Source: CAZOEL01 sp964578835
Lineage (GTDB): Bacteria; Desulfobacterota; Syntrophobacteria; Syntrophobacterales; Syntrophobacteraceae
Length of the DNA stretch: 64,000 nt
Reading direction: 5' to 3'
Assembly: GCA_964578835.1 (NCBI GenBank)
Contig: CAZOEL010000002.1
Location: forward strand, 101,096 to 165,095
A model generated the notes under the pieces. That model saw nothing but the letters and a program-made list of their open reading frames with translations. It searched no databases and was not told where the DNA came from. The translations under genes and the position numbers were made by a program. Shown here one piece after another: positions 36,832 through 45,964 of this stretch (its first letter is position 1; every line of letters starts with the position of its first letter).

Positions 36832-38343
36832 TCAGCTTTTCTCTTTTGCCCGTCCGTAAAGTCGAGTCATATCCATAAGCTTCTCTGAGACATCCGGGGT
36901 CAATTGCTCCGGAAGAAGGCGCCACTCCCAATTTCCGTAGGTAACGGACGGTTGGTTCATACGGGCCGCTGAGCCAAGGTTCAGGATGTCCTGCATGGGA
37001 ATAACGGAAATGGTGGAAACAGACATCATGGCCATCCTGATGAGCTCCCAGCTAACGGAGTCTTCATCAAGACTTCTGCCTAGGTATTGGAATAGCCTGT
37101 TTCTTTCTTTTTCGCTCACCTCGCCGGCAAACCATCCACGCGCCGTGTTGTTGTCATGGGTGCCGGTATAAACGAGGCTATTGGTCGTTAAATTGTGCGG
37201 CGCGTACGGATTGGTTGGAAGGTCCTCTCCAAAGGCGAAAAGCAGGAGCTTCATCCCCGGAAAGCCATAGGCGGACATGACTTCTCTCACATCCGGAGTG
37301 ATGATCCCGAGATCTTCGGCTATGATCGGCAGATGTGGGAAATGCTGATGAAGCGTGTCAAAGAAGTCCCTGACCGGAGCCTCCATCCATCGGCCGTTAA
37401 TAGCGGTCTTTTCTGAGGCTGGTATTTCCCAGTAAGCTACGAAGCCTCTGAAGTGATCCAAACGGACCATATCAAAGAGCTTCAGGTTGTGCTCGAGGCG
37501 TTTCACCCACCAGGAATATCCCGTATCCGCCAGCCTGTCCCAGCGGTAGACCGGGTTGCCCCAGAGTTGGCCGGTGGCGCTGAAGTAATCCGGCGGCACT
37601 CCGGCGACACAAATCGGCTTCTTGTCTTCATCCAGCTTGAAAAAATCGGTGTTGGTCCACACGTCGGCGCTGTCGTAGCTGACGTAGATGGGAATGTCGC
37701 CGATTATCTGAATATTCTTGTCATTGCAGCTCCTTTTGAGAGCGAGCCATTGTTTGAAGAACAGAAACTGGAAGAACTTTTCCATGGAAATCTTTCCAGC
37801 CAGTCTCTCTCTCCACTCGCCAAGCGCTTCTGTGCGTCTGCCTTTCAGCTCGGCAGGCCATTCATACCAGGGGGCTCCGCCAAACTCTTCCTTCAGCGCT
37901 ATGAACAGGGCGTAATCGTCCAGCCAACAGCCGTTGTCGCTACAAAACGTTTCGAATTCGCACCGCCGGTCTCCCCGGAGAGCGAATCTTTCCGCAGCCA
38001 GACGAAGTAAACGAAATTTGAACTGCGCAACGGCGTCGAATTCAACCCTTTCACTGGAGAAAACGGGAGAATTCTCCATGTCGGACGGGAGGAGAAAGCC
38101 TTCTTCCACCATCAGATCAAGGCTTATGAGAAGCGGGCTCCCGGCGAAGGCCGAATAGCTGCAGTAAGGGGAATTTCCGCAGATGGATGATGTCGGATTG
38201 AGCGGAAGAATCTGCCAGACGCTCTGACCGGATTCGGCCAGAAAGTCGATGAACCGGTGCGCGCCTGGTCCCAGATCGCCTATGCCGCTCGACGACGGTA
38301 GAGAAGTGATGTGAAGAAGTATCCCGCTTCGTCTGGTTTTCAT
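36832..38343 (-). CDS. malQ: 4-alpha-glucanotransferase MalQ
   Basis: MalQ moves maltosyl and longer glucan units between malto-oligosaccharides. The 503-aa protein is a GH77 enzyme with SLPSSSGIGDLGP at the start, IIGDIPIYVSYDSADVW, MVRLDHFRGF (nucleophile Asp) and AEDLGIITPDV (acid Glu), and GTHDNNTARGW. It begins on the base after the glgB stop, so it is the last gene of the glucan operon. Confidence 0.96.
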   Translation of the reverse strand: MKTRRSGILLHITSLPSSSGIGDLGPGAHRFIDFLAESGQSVWQILPLNPTSSICGNSPYCSYSAFAGSPLLISLDLMVEEGFLLPSDMENSPVFSSERVEFDAVAQFKFRLLRLAAERFALRGDRRCEFETFCSDNGCWLDDYALFIALKEEFGGAPWYEWPAELKGRRTEALGEWRERLAGKISMEKFFQFLFFKQWLALKRSCNDKNIQIIGDIPIYVSYDSADVWTNTDFFKLDEDKKPICVAGVPPDYFSATGQLWGNPVYRWDRLADTGYSWWVKRLEHNLKLFDMVRLDHFRGFVAYWEIPASEKTAINGRWMEAPVRDFFDTLHQHFPHLPIIAEDLGIITPDVREVMSAYGFPGMKLLLFAFGEDLPTNPYAPHNLTTNSLVYTGTHDNNTARGWFAGEVSEKERNRLFQYLGRSLDEDSVSWELIRMAMMSVSTISVIPMQDILNLGSAARMNQPSVTYGNWEWRLLPEQLTPDVSEKLMDMTRLYGRAKEKS

Positions 38344-40302
38344 TCACCCTCCCGTCGGCTCTTGAATCGATTTCCGCGTGGCTTCATTCTTCAGGAAAAC
38401 GACGCCGAGCGGAGGCAAAACCAGAGAAATGGACTGGTATTTCCCGTGGCATGGAATAGGGACCGCCTCCACTCCGCCGAGATTGCCATGACCGCTGCCC
38501 CCGTATGTCTTGGCGTCGCTGTTCAGAATCTCGCGCCAGATTCCGTCCCGCGGCGCGCCAAGCCTGTAGTTCGTTCGCGGAATGGGGGTGAAATTAGCTG
38601 CGACGAGAATGATATCGTCAGTGCTCGTTCCTTTCCTCATAAAACTGATGACGCTGGATTCGGAATCGCGGAAATCGATCCATTCGAATCCATCATTGCT
38701 GAAATCCGCCTCAAAGAGTGCCGGCTCATTCCTGTATGTCCGGTTGAGGTCCTTCATCCATTCGAGCACTCCCTGGTGAAGGGGATATTCGAGAAGATTC
38801 CAGTCGAGGCTCTTCTCGTGGTACCACTCGTCCCATTGCCCGAACTCCCCGCCCATGAAGAGCAGCTTCTTGCCGGGATGTCCGTACATATAGCCGAACA
38901 GGAGCCTCAGATTGGCGAATTTCTGCCAGTCGTCGCCCGGCATCCTCTGGATGAGAGAGCCCTTCCCATAAACCACTTCGTCGTGGGACAGAGGAAGAAT
39001 GAAGTTTTCGAAAAATGCATACCATATGCTGAAAGTGAGCTGGTTTTGATGATATTTTCTGTGGATGGGATCTTGAGAGAAATACGAAAGCGTGTCGTGC
39101 ATCCAGCCCATGTTCCATTTCATGCCGAACCCTAATCCTCCGACGTAGGCTGGTCTCGAAACCATTGGCCATGCGGTCGATTCTTCAGCTATGGTCTGCG
39201 TGTCGGGATGCTCTTGGTAGACGACTTCGTTGAAGCGCTTGAGAAAGTATATGGCGTCAAGGTTTTCCTTGCCGCCGTGCTCGTTTGGAATCCATTCGCC
39301 ATCTTTTCTCGCATAGTCCAGATAGAGCATTGAGGCTACGGCATCGACTCTGAGCCCGTCCGCATGGTATCTTTCCAGCCAGAACATGGCGCTGCTGATG
39401 AGAAACGATCTTACTTCCCATCTGCCGTGGTTGAAGATGTAGCTGTTCCACTCCGGGTGAAATCCCTTCTTTGGATCCGTATGCTCGAAAAGGTTGGTGC
39501 CGTCGAAATAGACGAGTCCGTGCTCGTCGCTGGGGAAATGAGATGGCACCCAGTCCAGAACGACTCCGATTCCGTTTTGATGGAGATGATCGATGAGGTG
39601 CATGAAATCCTGGGGCGTTCCGTACCGAGAGGTCGGCGCGAAATAGCCGACCGTCTGATAGCCCCAGGAGCCGTAGAAAGGGTGCTCCATGATGGGCAGA
39701 AATTCAATATGGGTAAAGCCCAGTTCTTTCACGTATTGCGCTAGGCTTCCGGCCATTTCCCTGTAGGAGAGAGACCTGTTGTCTTCTTCCGGCGCCCTGC
39801 GCCATGAGCCGTGATGCACTTCGTAGATGGACATGGGAGAATTGAGGGAATTGACGTTCTTTCTGAGCTCCATCCACTGACCGTCTTCCCATTGATAGCC
39901 GAGGTCCCACACCACGGATGCGGTTCTTGGCGGAGTCTCCCAGAAAAAGGCGAAGGGATCGCCCTTGTCCACCGTGAAGCCGTTGTGGTGAGAGACGATA
40001 TGATACTTGTAAACGGTTCCGTTTCCGAGCCCCTCTATGAAGCCTTCCCATATGCCGGAGCCGTCATCCCTCACCCTCATAGGGTGAGATTCTCTGTTCC
40101 ACTGATTGAAATCCCCGGTAACGTGAACTTTCCTGGCGTTGGGCGCCCATACGGCGAAATGGACGCCTTGAACGCCATTTACGTTGGTGATGTGAGCGCC
40201 GAGCTTTTCATAAAGCTTGAAATGGCTTCCCTGCTTAAAGAGGTATATGTCATGGTCGGTGATCGGGCTTCCTTCATAAACAACTCTGTTCATGTTCCCC
40301 AT
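38344..40302 (-). CDS. glgB: 1,4-alpha-glucan branching enzyme GlgB
   Basis: GlgB makes alpha-1,6 branches in glucan. The 652-aa protein has an N-terminal CBM48 domain (about 25-120, with GVHFAVWAPNA), a GH13 barrel with DWVPSHFPSDEHGL, GLRVDAVASML (nucleophile) and TIAEESTAWP (acid), LPLSHDEV, and the C-terminal beta domain. The start lies inside the end of the treS-maltokinase frame (29-bp overlap), with GGAGG before the first ATG; a second ATG three codons on is possible. Confidence 0.96.
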   Translation of the reverse strand: MGNMNRVVYEGSPITDHDIYLFKQGSHFKLYEKLGAHITNVNGVQGVHFAVWAPNARKVHVTGDFNQWNRESHPMRVRDDGSGIWEGFIEGLGNGTVYKYHIVSHHNGFTVDKGDPFAFFWETPPRTASVVWDLGYQWEDGQWMELRKNVNSLNSPMSIYEVHHGSWRRAPEEDNRSLSYREMAGSLAQYVKELGFTHIEFLPIMEHPFYGSWGYQTVGYFAPTSRYGTPQDFMHLIDHLHQNGIGVVLDWVPSHFPSDEHGLVYFDGTNLFEHTDPKKGFHPEWNSYIFNHGRWEVRSFLISSAMFWLERYHADGLRVDAVASMLYLDYARKDGEWIPNEHGGKENLDAIYFLKRFNEVVYQEHPDTQTIAEESTAWPMVSRPAYVGGLGFGMKWNMGWMHDTLSYFSQDPIHRKYHQNQLTFSIWYAFFENFILPLSHDEVVYGKGSLIQRMPGDDWQKFANLRLLFGYMYGHPGKKLLFMGGEFGQWDEWYHEKSLDWNLLEYPLHQGVLEWMKDLNRTYRNEPALFEADFSNDGFEWIDFRDSESSVISFMRKGTSTDDIILVAANFTPIPRTNYRLGAPRDGIWREILNSDAKTYGGSGHGNLGGVEAVPIPCHGKYQSISLVLPPLGVVFLKNEATRKSIQEPTGG

Positions 40303-43300
40303 TTTCCTCCCCTTGATTTCCTTTGACGATCTGTTTTATTCCCCTCATGGGGACTATGACCCATTGTGGTCGATTGTTCAATTCATAACCGAGCTCATAA
40401 ACAGCTTTATCCAGCAAAAAAGCTTTGAGCATCAATTCGAGCTCTTCCTTTTCCCCGGGGACCAACCCGGAGCTGCCTATGACATCAAAATACGATCTGA
40501 GGAACGCTCCTCCTATGTAACGGCTCCAGAGCTCCGCCCAGGGCTCCAGGGAGCTCCTGTCTTCCGATCTCAGCGGAGCTTCCTTGAGAAGCGACACATA
40601 GGCTGCGTAGTGGAAAGATCTAAGCATCCCCGCGGCGTCTCGCAAAGGAGATCTCTTCAGGCGTCGTTCGCCCAACGTCCTTGCCGGTTCTCCCTCAAAG
40701 TCGATAATCACGAAGTCTTTCCCCGTGAAGAGCACCTGCCCCAGGTGATAATCGCCGTGATAGCGCATCTTTTGAGTGGAAAGCTTCTTTCGAGCGATGA
40801 GTCTTTCCATGCTCACTATCTCATCTTCCAGCGCAAAAATCTCTCTTGCTTCGCTGGAAACCTCTTCGGGCAGTTTCGACAAGCTCCTTTCCAGAAGGCG
40901 GAACACCTTCTTGACCAGGCTCTGCATAGACTGGAATATAGATCTTTGCCAAAGAAGAGAGAATGGCTCCGGGGCAAAATTAGAGTCTTCTTTTTCCGTT
41001 GCAAGAGCCAGGTGAAGCTCGGCCGTTCTTTTTCCGAGTAGTGCGGCCATCTCCAACGGAACGGAAGTTATCAAATCTCGCAGCCCGCTCGGAGCCTCGC
41101 ATGCGGCAAGATCTATGAAAGAGCGCGGAGCTTCGGGAATATCTTTTGGATCGATTTTCGCGGCGAGCACTCTCTCGTAAAAACTGCTCAAATGTTCTAA
41201 AAAGTAGCTCCAGGAATCGCCTTCATTGCGCACCTGCTCCTGCAGTATGCAAAGCGAGATGGACTCGGAGCCGGGCTGTTTGTACTCGATTCCGCCCGCA
41301 AATCTCGGGATGTGCTTGAAGGAGGATCTTTCTGTGAGAAATTTGATGATCTCGAGGTCCGGATTGACTCCACGGTCGGGATGTCTAAAGACTTTGAGGA
41401 AAAACTCGTTTCCATAGAGAATGGAAGTGTTCGATTGCTCGGCTTTGAGAACCTGCGGCCGCAGGAGATGCAGCCTGCTCTTTAGCGCGTCTTTGAACGC
41501 CGGTCCGGGGAAGGCTGTCAGCTCCCCTCCGCCGGGCGTCTTTAGCTTTCGCCTCCTTGCAATCATGGAGAGCAGCTCGCCGCAAAATTCCTCATTGTAG
41601 AGAGCGTCATAGATAACTCCGTTCCGGCTATCCACTTTGAGGCGGGATACAACTGCTTGAGGGAATGACGAGACGACTTTCTCGCTTTCTTCTCCGTCTG
41701 CAAAGGCGAGCGGCAATACGTAAAGATCGGGCAGCCCTTCCGTATACTCAACCTGCATGAGCAGTATTTCCGTTTTGCTGTGCGCTTTGCCGATCGGCAT
41801 CGTCTCGATGATTTTCAATTCCTGCACATCTCTAGCCTTTCCTCCAAACCATCGGCACCCTGTCAGATACGCCGGGAGGACTTCCTGCTCCAGTTGCTCC
41901 CGCGCTTGTCCCTCGAAAACCTTAGACCATTCTCTGCCCACGTCGATTTCCATCGCGGTTCCTCCAATGCAAGCTTCTCCCGCCTGCTGCTCCTGCAGAG
42001 AGAAAAGATACCAGCCATAGGGAGAGAAGGTGAGGGGGTAGGCTGAATCTTTCTGTATGGGCAGGAACTTGTTTTTGCTGAACATCTCTTGAGGTATGAA
42101 TCCTGCGAATTTGGGAAGATTGAGCGCCGCCATTTGTGAATGTCTCGAGAGATTGGCCGCCATGAGGAACTTCTCTCCGTTGTATTCGCGGATAAAGGCT
42201 AGAACCTTCGGGTTTGCCGAATAGAGCATTTCAATGCTCCCCCTGCTGAACGCCTTGAAGTGCTTGCGCATCGCGATGAGGTGGCGCATGCCCCAGAGCG
42301 TGGAGGCCTGACTTCTCTCCTGAGTCTCCACGTTGCGCGCCGAATAGTGGTAAGAAGGGTCCAGAACGACGGGCAAATAGAGTTGGTGAGGGTTCGCCTT
42401 GGAAAAACCCGCGTTTCTGTCCGGACTCCATTGCATCGGCGTCCTGACGCCGTCTCTATCTCCAAGGTAATAGTTGTCCCCCATTCCGATTTCATCGCCG
42501 TAGTAAATGATGGGTGTGCCGGGAAGCGTGAAGAGAAGCGCGTTCAGAAGCCTGATCTTGCGCTTGTCGTTATCCAGGAGAGGCGCCAGGCGTCTGCGGA
42601 TGCCGACGTTGATCCGCGCCTTCGGATCGGTTGCGTATATTCGGTACATGTAATCGCGCTCTTCATCGGTCACCATCTCGAGGGTGAGCTCGTCATGGTT
42701 TCGGAGGAACAGCGCCCATTGGCAATTCTCGGGAATGGCCGGAGTCTGATCCATTATGTCGATGATGGGAAAGCTGTCCTCCATCTGAAGCGCCATGAAC
42801 ATGCGCGGCATGATGGGGAAATGGAAAGCCATGTGGCACATGTCGCCCTTCCCCATGTACGCGACTGCGTCTTCCGGCCACTGATTCGCCTCGGCAAGAA
42901 GCATTCTGTTCTTGAATTTGTCGTCCACATGCGTTCTCAGCATTCTCAGGAATTCGTAAGTCTCGGGAAGATTTTCGCAGTTGGTCCCCTCCCGCTCGAA
43001 AAGATAAGGAACGGCATCCAGCCTGACTCCATCCACGCCAAGCCCAAGCCAGAAGTCGATGACTTTGAACATCGCCTTCCGGACTTGAGGGTTGTCATAG
43101 TTCAAGTCCGGTTGGTGGGAGTAAAACCGGTGCCAGTAATAGGCTTTTGCGACCGGGTCCCAGGACCAGTTGGAGGATTCGAAATCCTGAAAGATAATCC
43201 TGGCGTCCTTATACTTCTCAGCCGTATCGCTCCAGACATAAAAGTCTCTCGTTGCTGAACCCGCTTTGGCGCGCCTCGCCTTCTGAAACCAAAGGTGCTG

Positions 43301-43645
43301 ATCCGAAGTATGGTTGAGCACGAGCTCCGTGATAATCCTGAGCCCCCTTTTGTGCGCTTCTCTCAAAAGCTCCTTGAAATCATGCATGTCTCCGTAGCTG
43401 GGATGGATGTCGTAATAATCTGCGATATCGTAGCCATCGTCCCTGAGGGGGGATGGATAGAACGGCAATAACCATATGGCCGTTACGCCAAGATCCTGCA
43501 GGTAATCGAGCTTATGGGTGAGTCCCCGGATATCCCCTATCCCGTTTCCGTCGCTATCGAAAAAAGCCTTGATGTGCAGCTCGTATATAATGGCGTCCTT
43601 ATACCACAACGGATCGTCCGTGAGCATCGAGTATAGTCTCTGCAT
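40274..43645 (-). CDS. Trehalose synthase fused to maltokinase (TreS-Pep2)
   Basis: A 1123-aa bifunctional protein. Residues 1-545 are GH13 trehalose synthase, which interconverts trehalose and maltose: FYPSPLRDDGYDIADYY, DGVRLDAVPYL (nucleophile about 205), MLLAEANQWP (acid) and FLRNHDELTLEMV. Residues 560-1120 are maltokinase, with the aminoglycoside-phosphotransferase-like catalytic loop HGDYHLGQVL (about 965) and IIDFEGEP. The product is maltose-1-phosphate, the donor used by GlgE. Such fusions are known in GlgE-pathway bacteria. It lies 33 bp after glgE and overlaps glgB. Confidence 0.94.
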   Translation of the reverse strand: MQRLYSMLTDDPLWYKDAIIYELHIKAFFDSDGNGIGDIRGLTHKLDYLQDLGVTAIWLLPFYPSPLRDDGYDIADYYDIHPSYGDMHDFKELLREAHKRGLRIITELVLNHTSDQHLWFQKARRAKAGSATRDFYVWSDTAEKYKDARIIFQDFESSNWSWDPVAKAYYWHRFYSHQPDLNYDNPQVRKAMFKVIDFWLGLGVDGVRLDAVPYLFEREGTNCENLPETYEFLRMLRTHVDDKFKNRMLLAEANQWPEDAVAYMGKGDMCHMAFHFPIMPRMFMALQMEDSFPIIDIMDQTPAIPENCQWALFLRNHDELTLEMVTDEERDYMYRIYATDPKARINVGIRRRLAPLLDNDKRKIRLLNALLFTLPGTPIIYYGDEIGMGDNYYLGDRDGVRTPMQWSPDRNAGFSKANPHQLYLPVVLDPSYHYSARNVETQERSQASTLWGMRHLIAMRKHFKAFSRGSIEMLYSANPKVLAFIREYNGEKFLMAANLSRHSQMAALNLPKFAGFIPQEMFSKNKFLPIQKDSAYPLTFSPYGWYLFSLQEQQAGEACIGGTAMEIDVGREWSKVFEGQAREQLEQEVLPAYLTGCRWFGGKARDVQELKIIETMPIGKAHSKTEILLMQVEYTEGLPDLYVLPLAFADGEESEKVVSSFPQAVVSRLKVDSRNGVIYDALYNEEFCGELLSMIARRRKLKTPGGGELTAFPGPAFKDALKSRLHLLRPQVLKAEQSNTSILYGNEFFLKVFRHPDRGVNPDLEIIKFLTERSSFKHIPRFAGGIEYKQPGSESISLCILQEQVRNEGDSWSYFLEHLSSFYERVLAAKIDPKDIPEAPRSFIDLAACEAPSGLRDLITSVPLEMAALLGKRTAELHLALATEKEDSNFAPEPFSLLWQRSIFQSMQSLVKKVFRLLERSLSKLPEEVSSEAREIFALEDEIVSMERLIARKKLSTQKMRYHGDYHLGQVLFTGKDFVIIDFEGEPARTLGERRLKRSPLRDAAGMLRSFHYAAYVSLLKEAPLRSEDRSSLEPWAELWSRYIGGAFLRSYFDVIGSSGLVPGEKEELELMLKAFLLDKAVYELGYELNNRPQWVIVPMRGIKQIVKGNQGEENGEHEQSCL

Positions 43646-43678
43646 CTTCCATCTCTCTCTTTCGATCGGTCATAACCA

Positions 43679-45664
43679 TTACATGAAGTAGTCAAAGTCC
43701 GTCTCTCTCTTCATCCTCTTTCTGAGCTTGAAGATATGAGCGGGTAGCACATGAGGGTTGAGCTGCACGAAGTTTCTCTCTCCGTACCAGATGTATTTGT
43801 CGTCGCTCAGCAGGTCGTGACATAGGTAAGGCTGCTTAGGAGCAAGGCCGAATTCTTCTATCGGAATACTGAGCCAACCGGACTGAATTCGAAATGGATC
43901 GAGATTGACAACGACCAGGATATTCTCCGACAAATCCTCACTTTCTTTTCCGTAAAAGAGAAGATGGTCGTTATCGGTCTCATAGAAACTGAGGTTCCAG
44001 GTGGTCTGCAGGGCGGGGTTTTGCCTTCTTATCCTATTAACCCGCGAGATGAAATCCTTTAGATTCCCCTCCCGGTCCCAATCCCAATGTTTGATCTCAT
44101 ACTTTTCCGAATCCAGGTACTCCTCCCTCCCGGGCAGCGCCTCGTTGACAGCGAGCTCGAAAGGGGGGCCATATATCCCGTAATTGGAGGAAAGAGTGGC
44201 GGCAAGGATGAGCCTGATGATAAAAGCGGGCCTCCCCCCATACTGCAAATATTCGGGAAGAATATCCGGAGTGTTGGGCCAGAAATTGGGCCTGAAGTAC
44301 TCCCTCGCCTCGGTCTTTGTCAATTCTGTAAGATACTCCTCGAATTCGCGTTTGGAGTGCCTCCAGGTGAAGTAGGTGTAAGACTGGTTGAACCCGAGCT
44401 TTGCCAGTTGATACATGACCTTCGGTCTGGTGAAGGCTTCGGCGAGGAAGATGACCTCGGGGTAATCCTTCTTGATTTCTCTTATCAGCCAATCCCAGAA
44501 AGAGAAAGGCTTCGTGTGCGGGTTGTCCACCCGGAAGATGCGGACGCCCCGGTCTATCCAAAAAAGTACGACGCTTTTCAGCTCCTCCCAAAGCTCTCGC
44601 CATCGATCGGTTTCAAAGTACAAGGGATAAATGTCCTGATACTTCTTCGGAGGATTTTCGGCATACTGGATGGTCCCGTCGGGACGCTTCTTGAACCATT
44701 CCGGATGCTCCTTGACGTAAGGGTGATCGGGAGAGCACTGATAGGCGAGGTCGATGGCTATCTCGATCCCGTATTCAGCCGCTTTCCTGACGAGCGAGTC
44801 AAAGTCCTCCAATGTCCCGAGCCCGGGATGTATCGCCTTGTGTCCGCCCTCTTCCGACCCGATGGCCCATGGACTTCCCGGATCGTCGGGATTCACTTCC
44901 TGTGAGTTGTTCTTTCCTTTTCGGTAACTCCCGCCTATGGGATGAATGGGAGGCAGGTAGAAGACATCGAAGCCCATCCTTGCTATCTCGGGAAGAAGTC
45001 TTTCGCAGTCCGCCAGAGTCCCGTGCTTTGATGGATCGTGAGAGGAAGATCTCGGAAAACGCTCGTACCAGGCGCTGAAGAGAGCTTTCGGCCTGTCCAC
45101 GACAACAGATAGGTCTTTAGGATAACGGAGGGCGATCTCCCTGTCCGGATATTTCTCCATTAATTTGAACACTTCTTCGCTGAGAGCAACAGAAACGGCT
45201 TGTTCCGCGTCCTGCTCATTTTTCAAGTAATCGGCCAAATCAGCGAGTCTTGCCGCTTCTCTTTGTGGGCTTCTCTTCGAAGCCTCTCCCAGGAGCCCTG
45301 CGCCAATAATCATTTCCAAGGAGACATCCTGACCTGCGTCGTGCTTTTTCTTCAGTCCCTTGCGCCATGAAGAGAATTCGTCGACCCAGCCTTCAATGCT
45401 GTACTGGTGCGCTCCCAATTCCTTGACGATGAATTCCCCTCTCCAAGTGTCGTTTTCGACAAAGCGCATCGGAGCTTCGCGCCATTCGGGCTCGCCTTCT
45501 TTTCGGTAGAGAAGCCTTGCGGCAATGGAATCATGACCGTCAGCAAAAATATCGGCAAGTACGACCACCTTCTCTCCCACAATCCGCTTTATGGGAAAGC
45601 GGCCGCAATCAATTTCCGGCTGCACGTTTTCGATGACAACCCTTTTTCTCTCTTGCTCAATCAT
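43679..45664 (-). CDS. glgE: Alpha-1,4-glucan:maltose-1-phosphate maltosyltransferase GlgE
   Basis: GlgE extends alpha-1,4-glucan by maltose units from maltose-1-phosphate. The protein is about 661 aa with the N-terminal beta domain (DUF3416), a GH13 barrel with MGFDVFYLPPIHPIG, FRVDNPHTKP (nucleophile, about 379) and VIFLAEAFTRP (acid), and the C-terminal domain. The start is uncertain: the longest frame begins with TTG at 45718; I chose the ATG at 45664 from the family's usual length, though no clear ribosome site is seen. First gene of the operon glgE-treS/mak-glgB-malQ. Confidence 0.94.
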   Translation of the reverse strand: MIEQERKRVVIENVQPEIDCGRFPIKRIVGEKVVVLADIFADGHDSIAARLLYRKEGEPEWREAPMRFVENDTWRGEFIVKELGAHQYSIEGWVDEFSSWRKGLKKKHDAGQDVSLEMIIGAGLLGEASKRSPQREAARLADLADYLKNEQDAEQAVSVALSEEVFKLMEKYPDREIALRYPKDLSVVVDRPKALFSAWYERFPRSSSHDPSKHGTLADCERLLPEIARMGFDVFYLPPIHPIGGSYRKGKNNSQEVNPDDPGSPWAIGSEEGGHKAIHPGLGTLEDFDSLVRKAAEYGIEIAIDLAYQCSPDHPYVKEHPEWFKKRPDGTIQYAENPPKKYQDIYPLYFETDRWRELWEELKSVVLFWIDRGVRIFRVDNPHTKPFSFWDWLIREIKKDYPEVIFLAEAFTRPKVMYQLAKLGFNQSYTYFTWRHSKREFEEYLTELTKTEAREYFRPNFWPNTPDILPEYLQYGGRPAFIIRLILAATLSSNYGIYGPPFELAVNEALPGREEYLDSEKYEIKHWDWDREGNLKDFISRVNRIRRQNPALQTTWNLSFYETDNDHLLFYGKESEDLSENILVVVNLDPFRIQSGWLSIPIEEFGLAPKQPYLCHDLLSDDKYIWYGERNFVQLNPHVLPAHIFKLRKRMKRETDFDYFM

Positions 45665-45964
45665 GTCGGCGCAATCCATACGTTCGAGATTTGATAAAGA
45701 AAAAAGCAACTGAATCAATTGCTTATGCTTTTGCTACAGAGAGTGTTTGCCAGTATATTTACGTTCAATATTACGTTCAATATAAGGAAGCTTTGGACCG
45801 ATGCAACCGAAGGCGGGTTGGGCGCCAATCTGTAGAATGGCTCTAAATCTCATTCTAAGGCGTTATTCCCCGGGGGGATGGAGGGGGCGCGAAGAGCGCG
45901 GCGCCGGTTGACCAGCTTTTTGCGTACGCGCTCTCCGCAAGAGGCGGATTTGTTGCTGCAAGGC
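45665..45964. repeat. glgE upstream region with a 12-bp tandem duplication
   Basis: The 12-bp unit TTACGTTCAATA is present twice without a spacer (45759-45770 and 45771-45782). It lies about 95 bp before the chosen glgE start and may be a pair of binding sites or part of the promoter. Past it, up to the purA stop, I see no gene. Confidence 0.5.

Noticed and set aside
42260..43258. 332-codon plus-strand frame opposite the treS-maltokinase gene
   Set aside because: Antisense shadow in GC-rich coding DNA; the opposite frame carries clear GH13 motifs.
44087..44905. 272-codon plus-strand frame opposite glgE
   Set aside because: Antisense shadow; no motif, and glgE is certain on the other strand.
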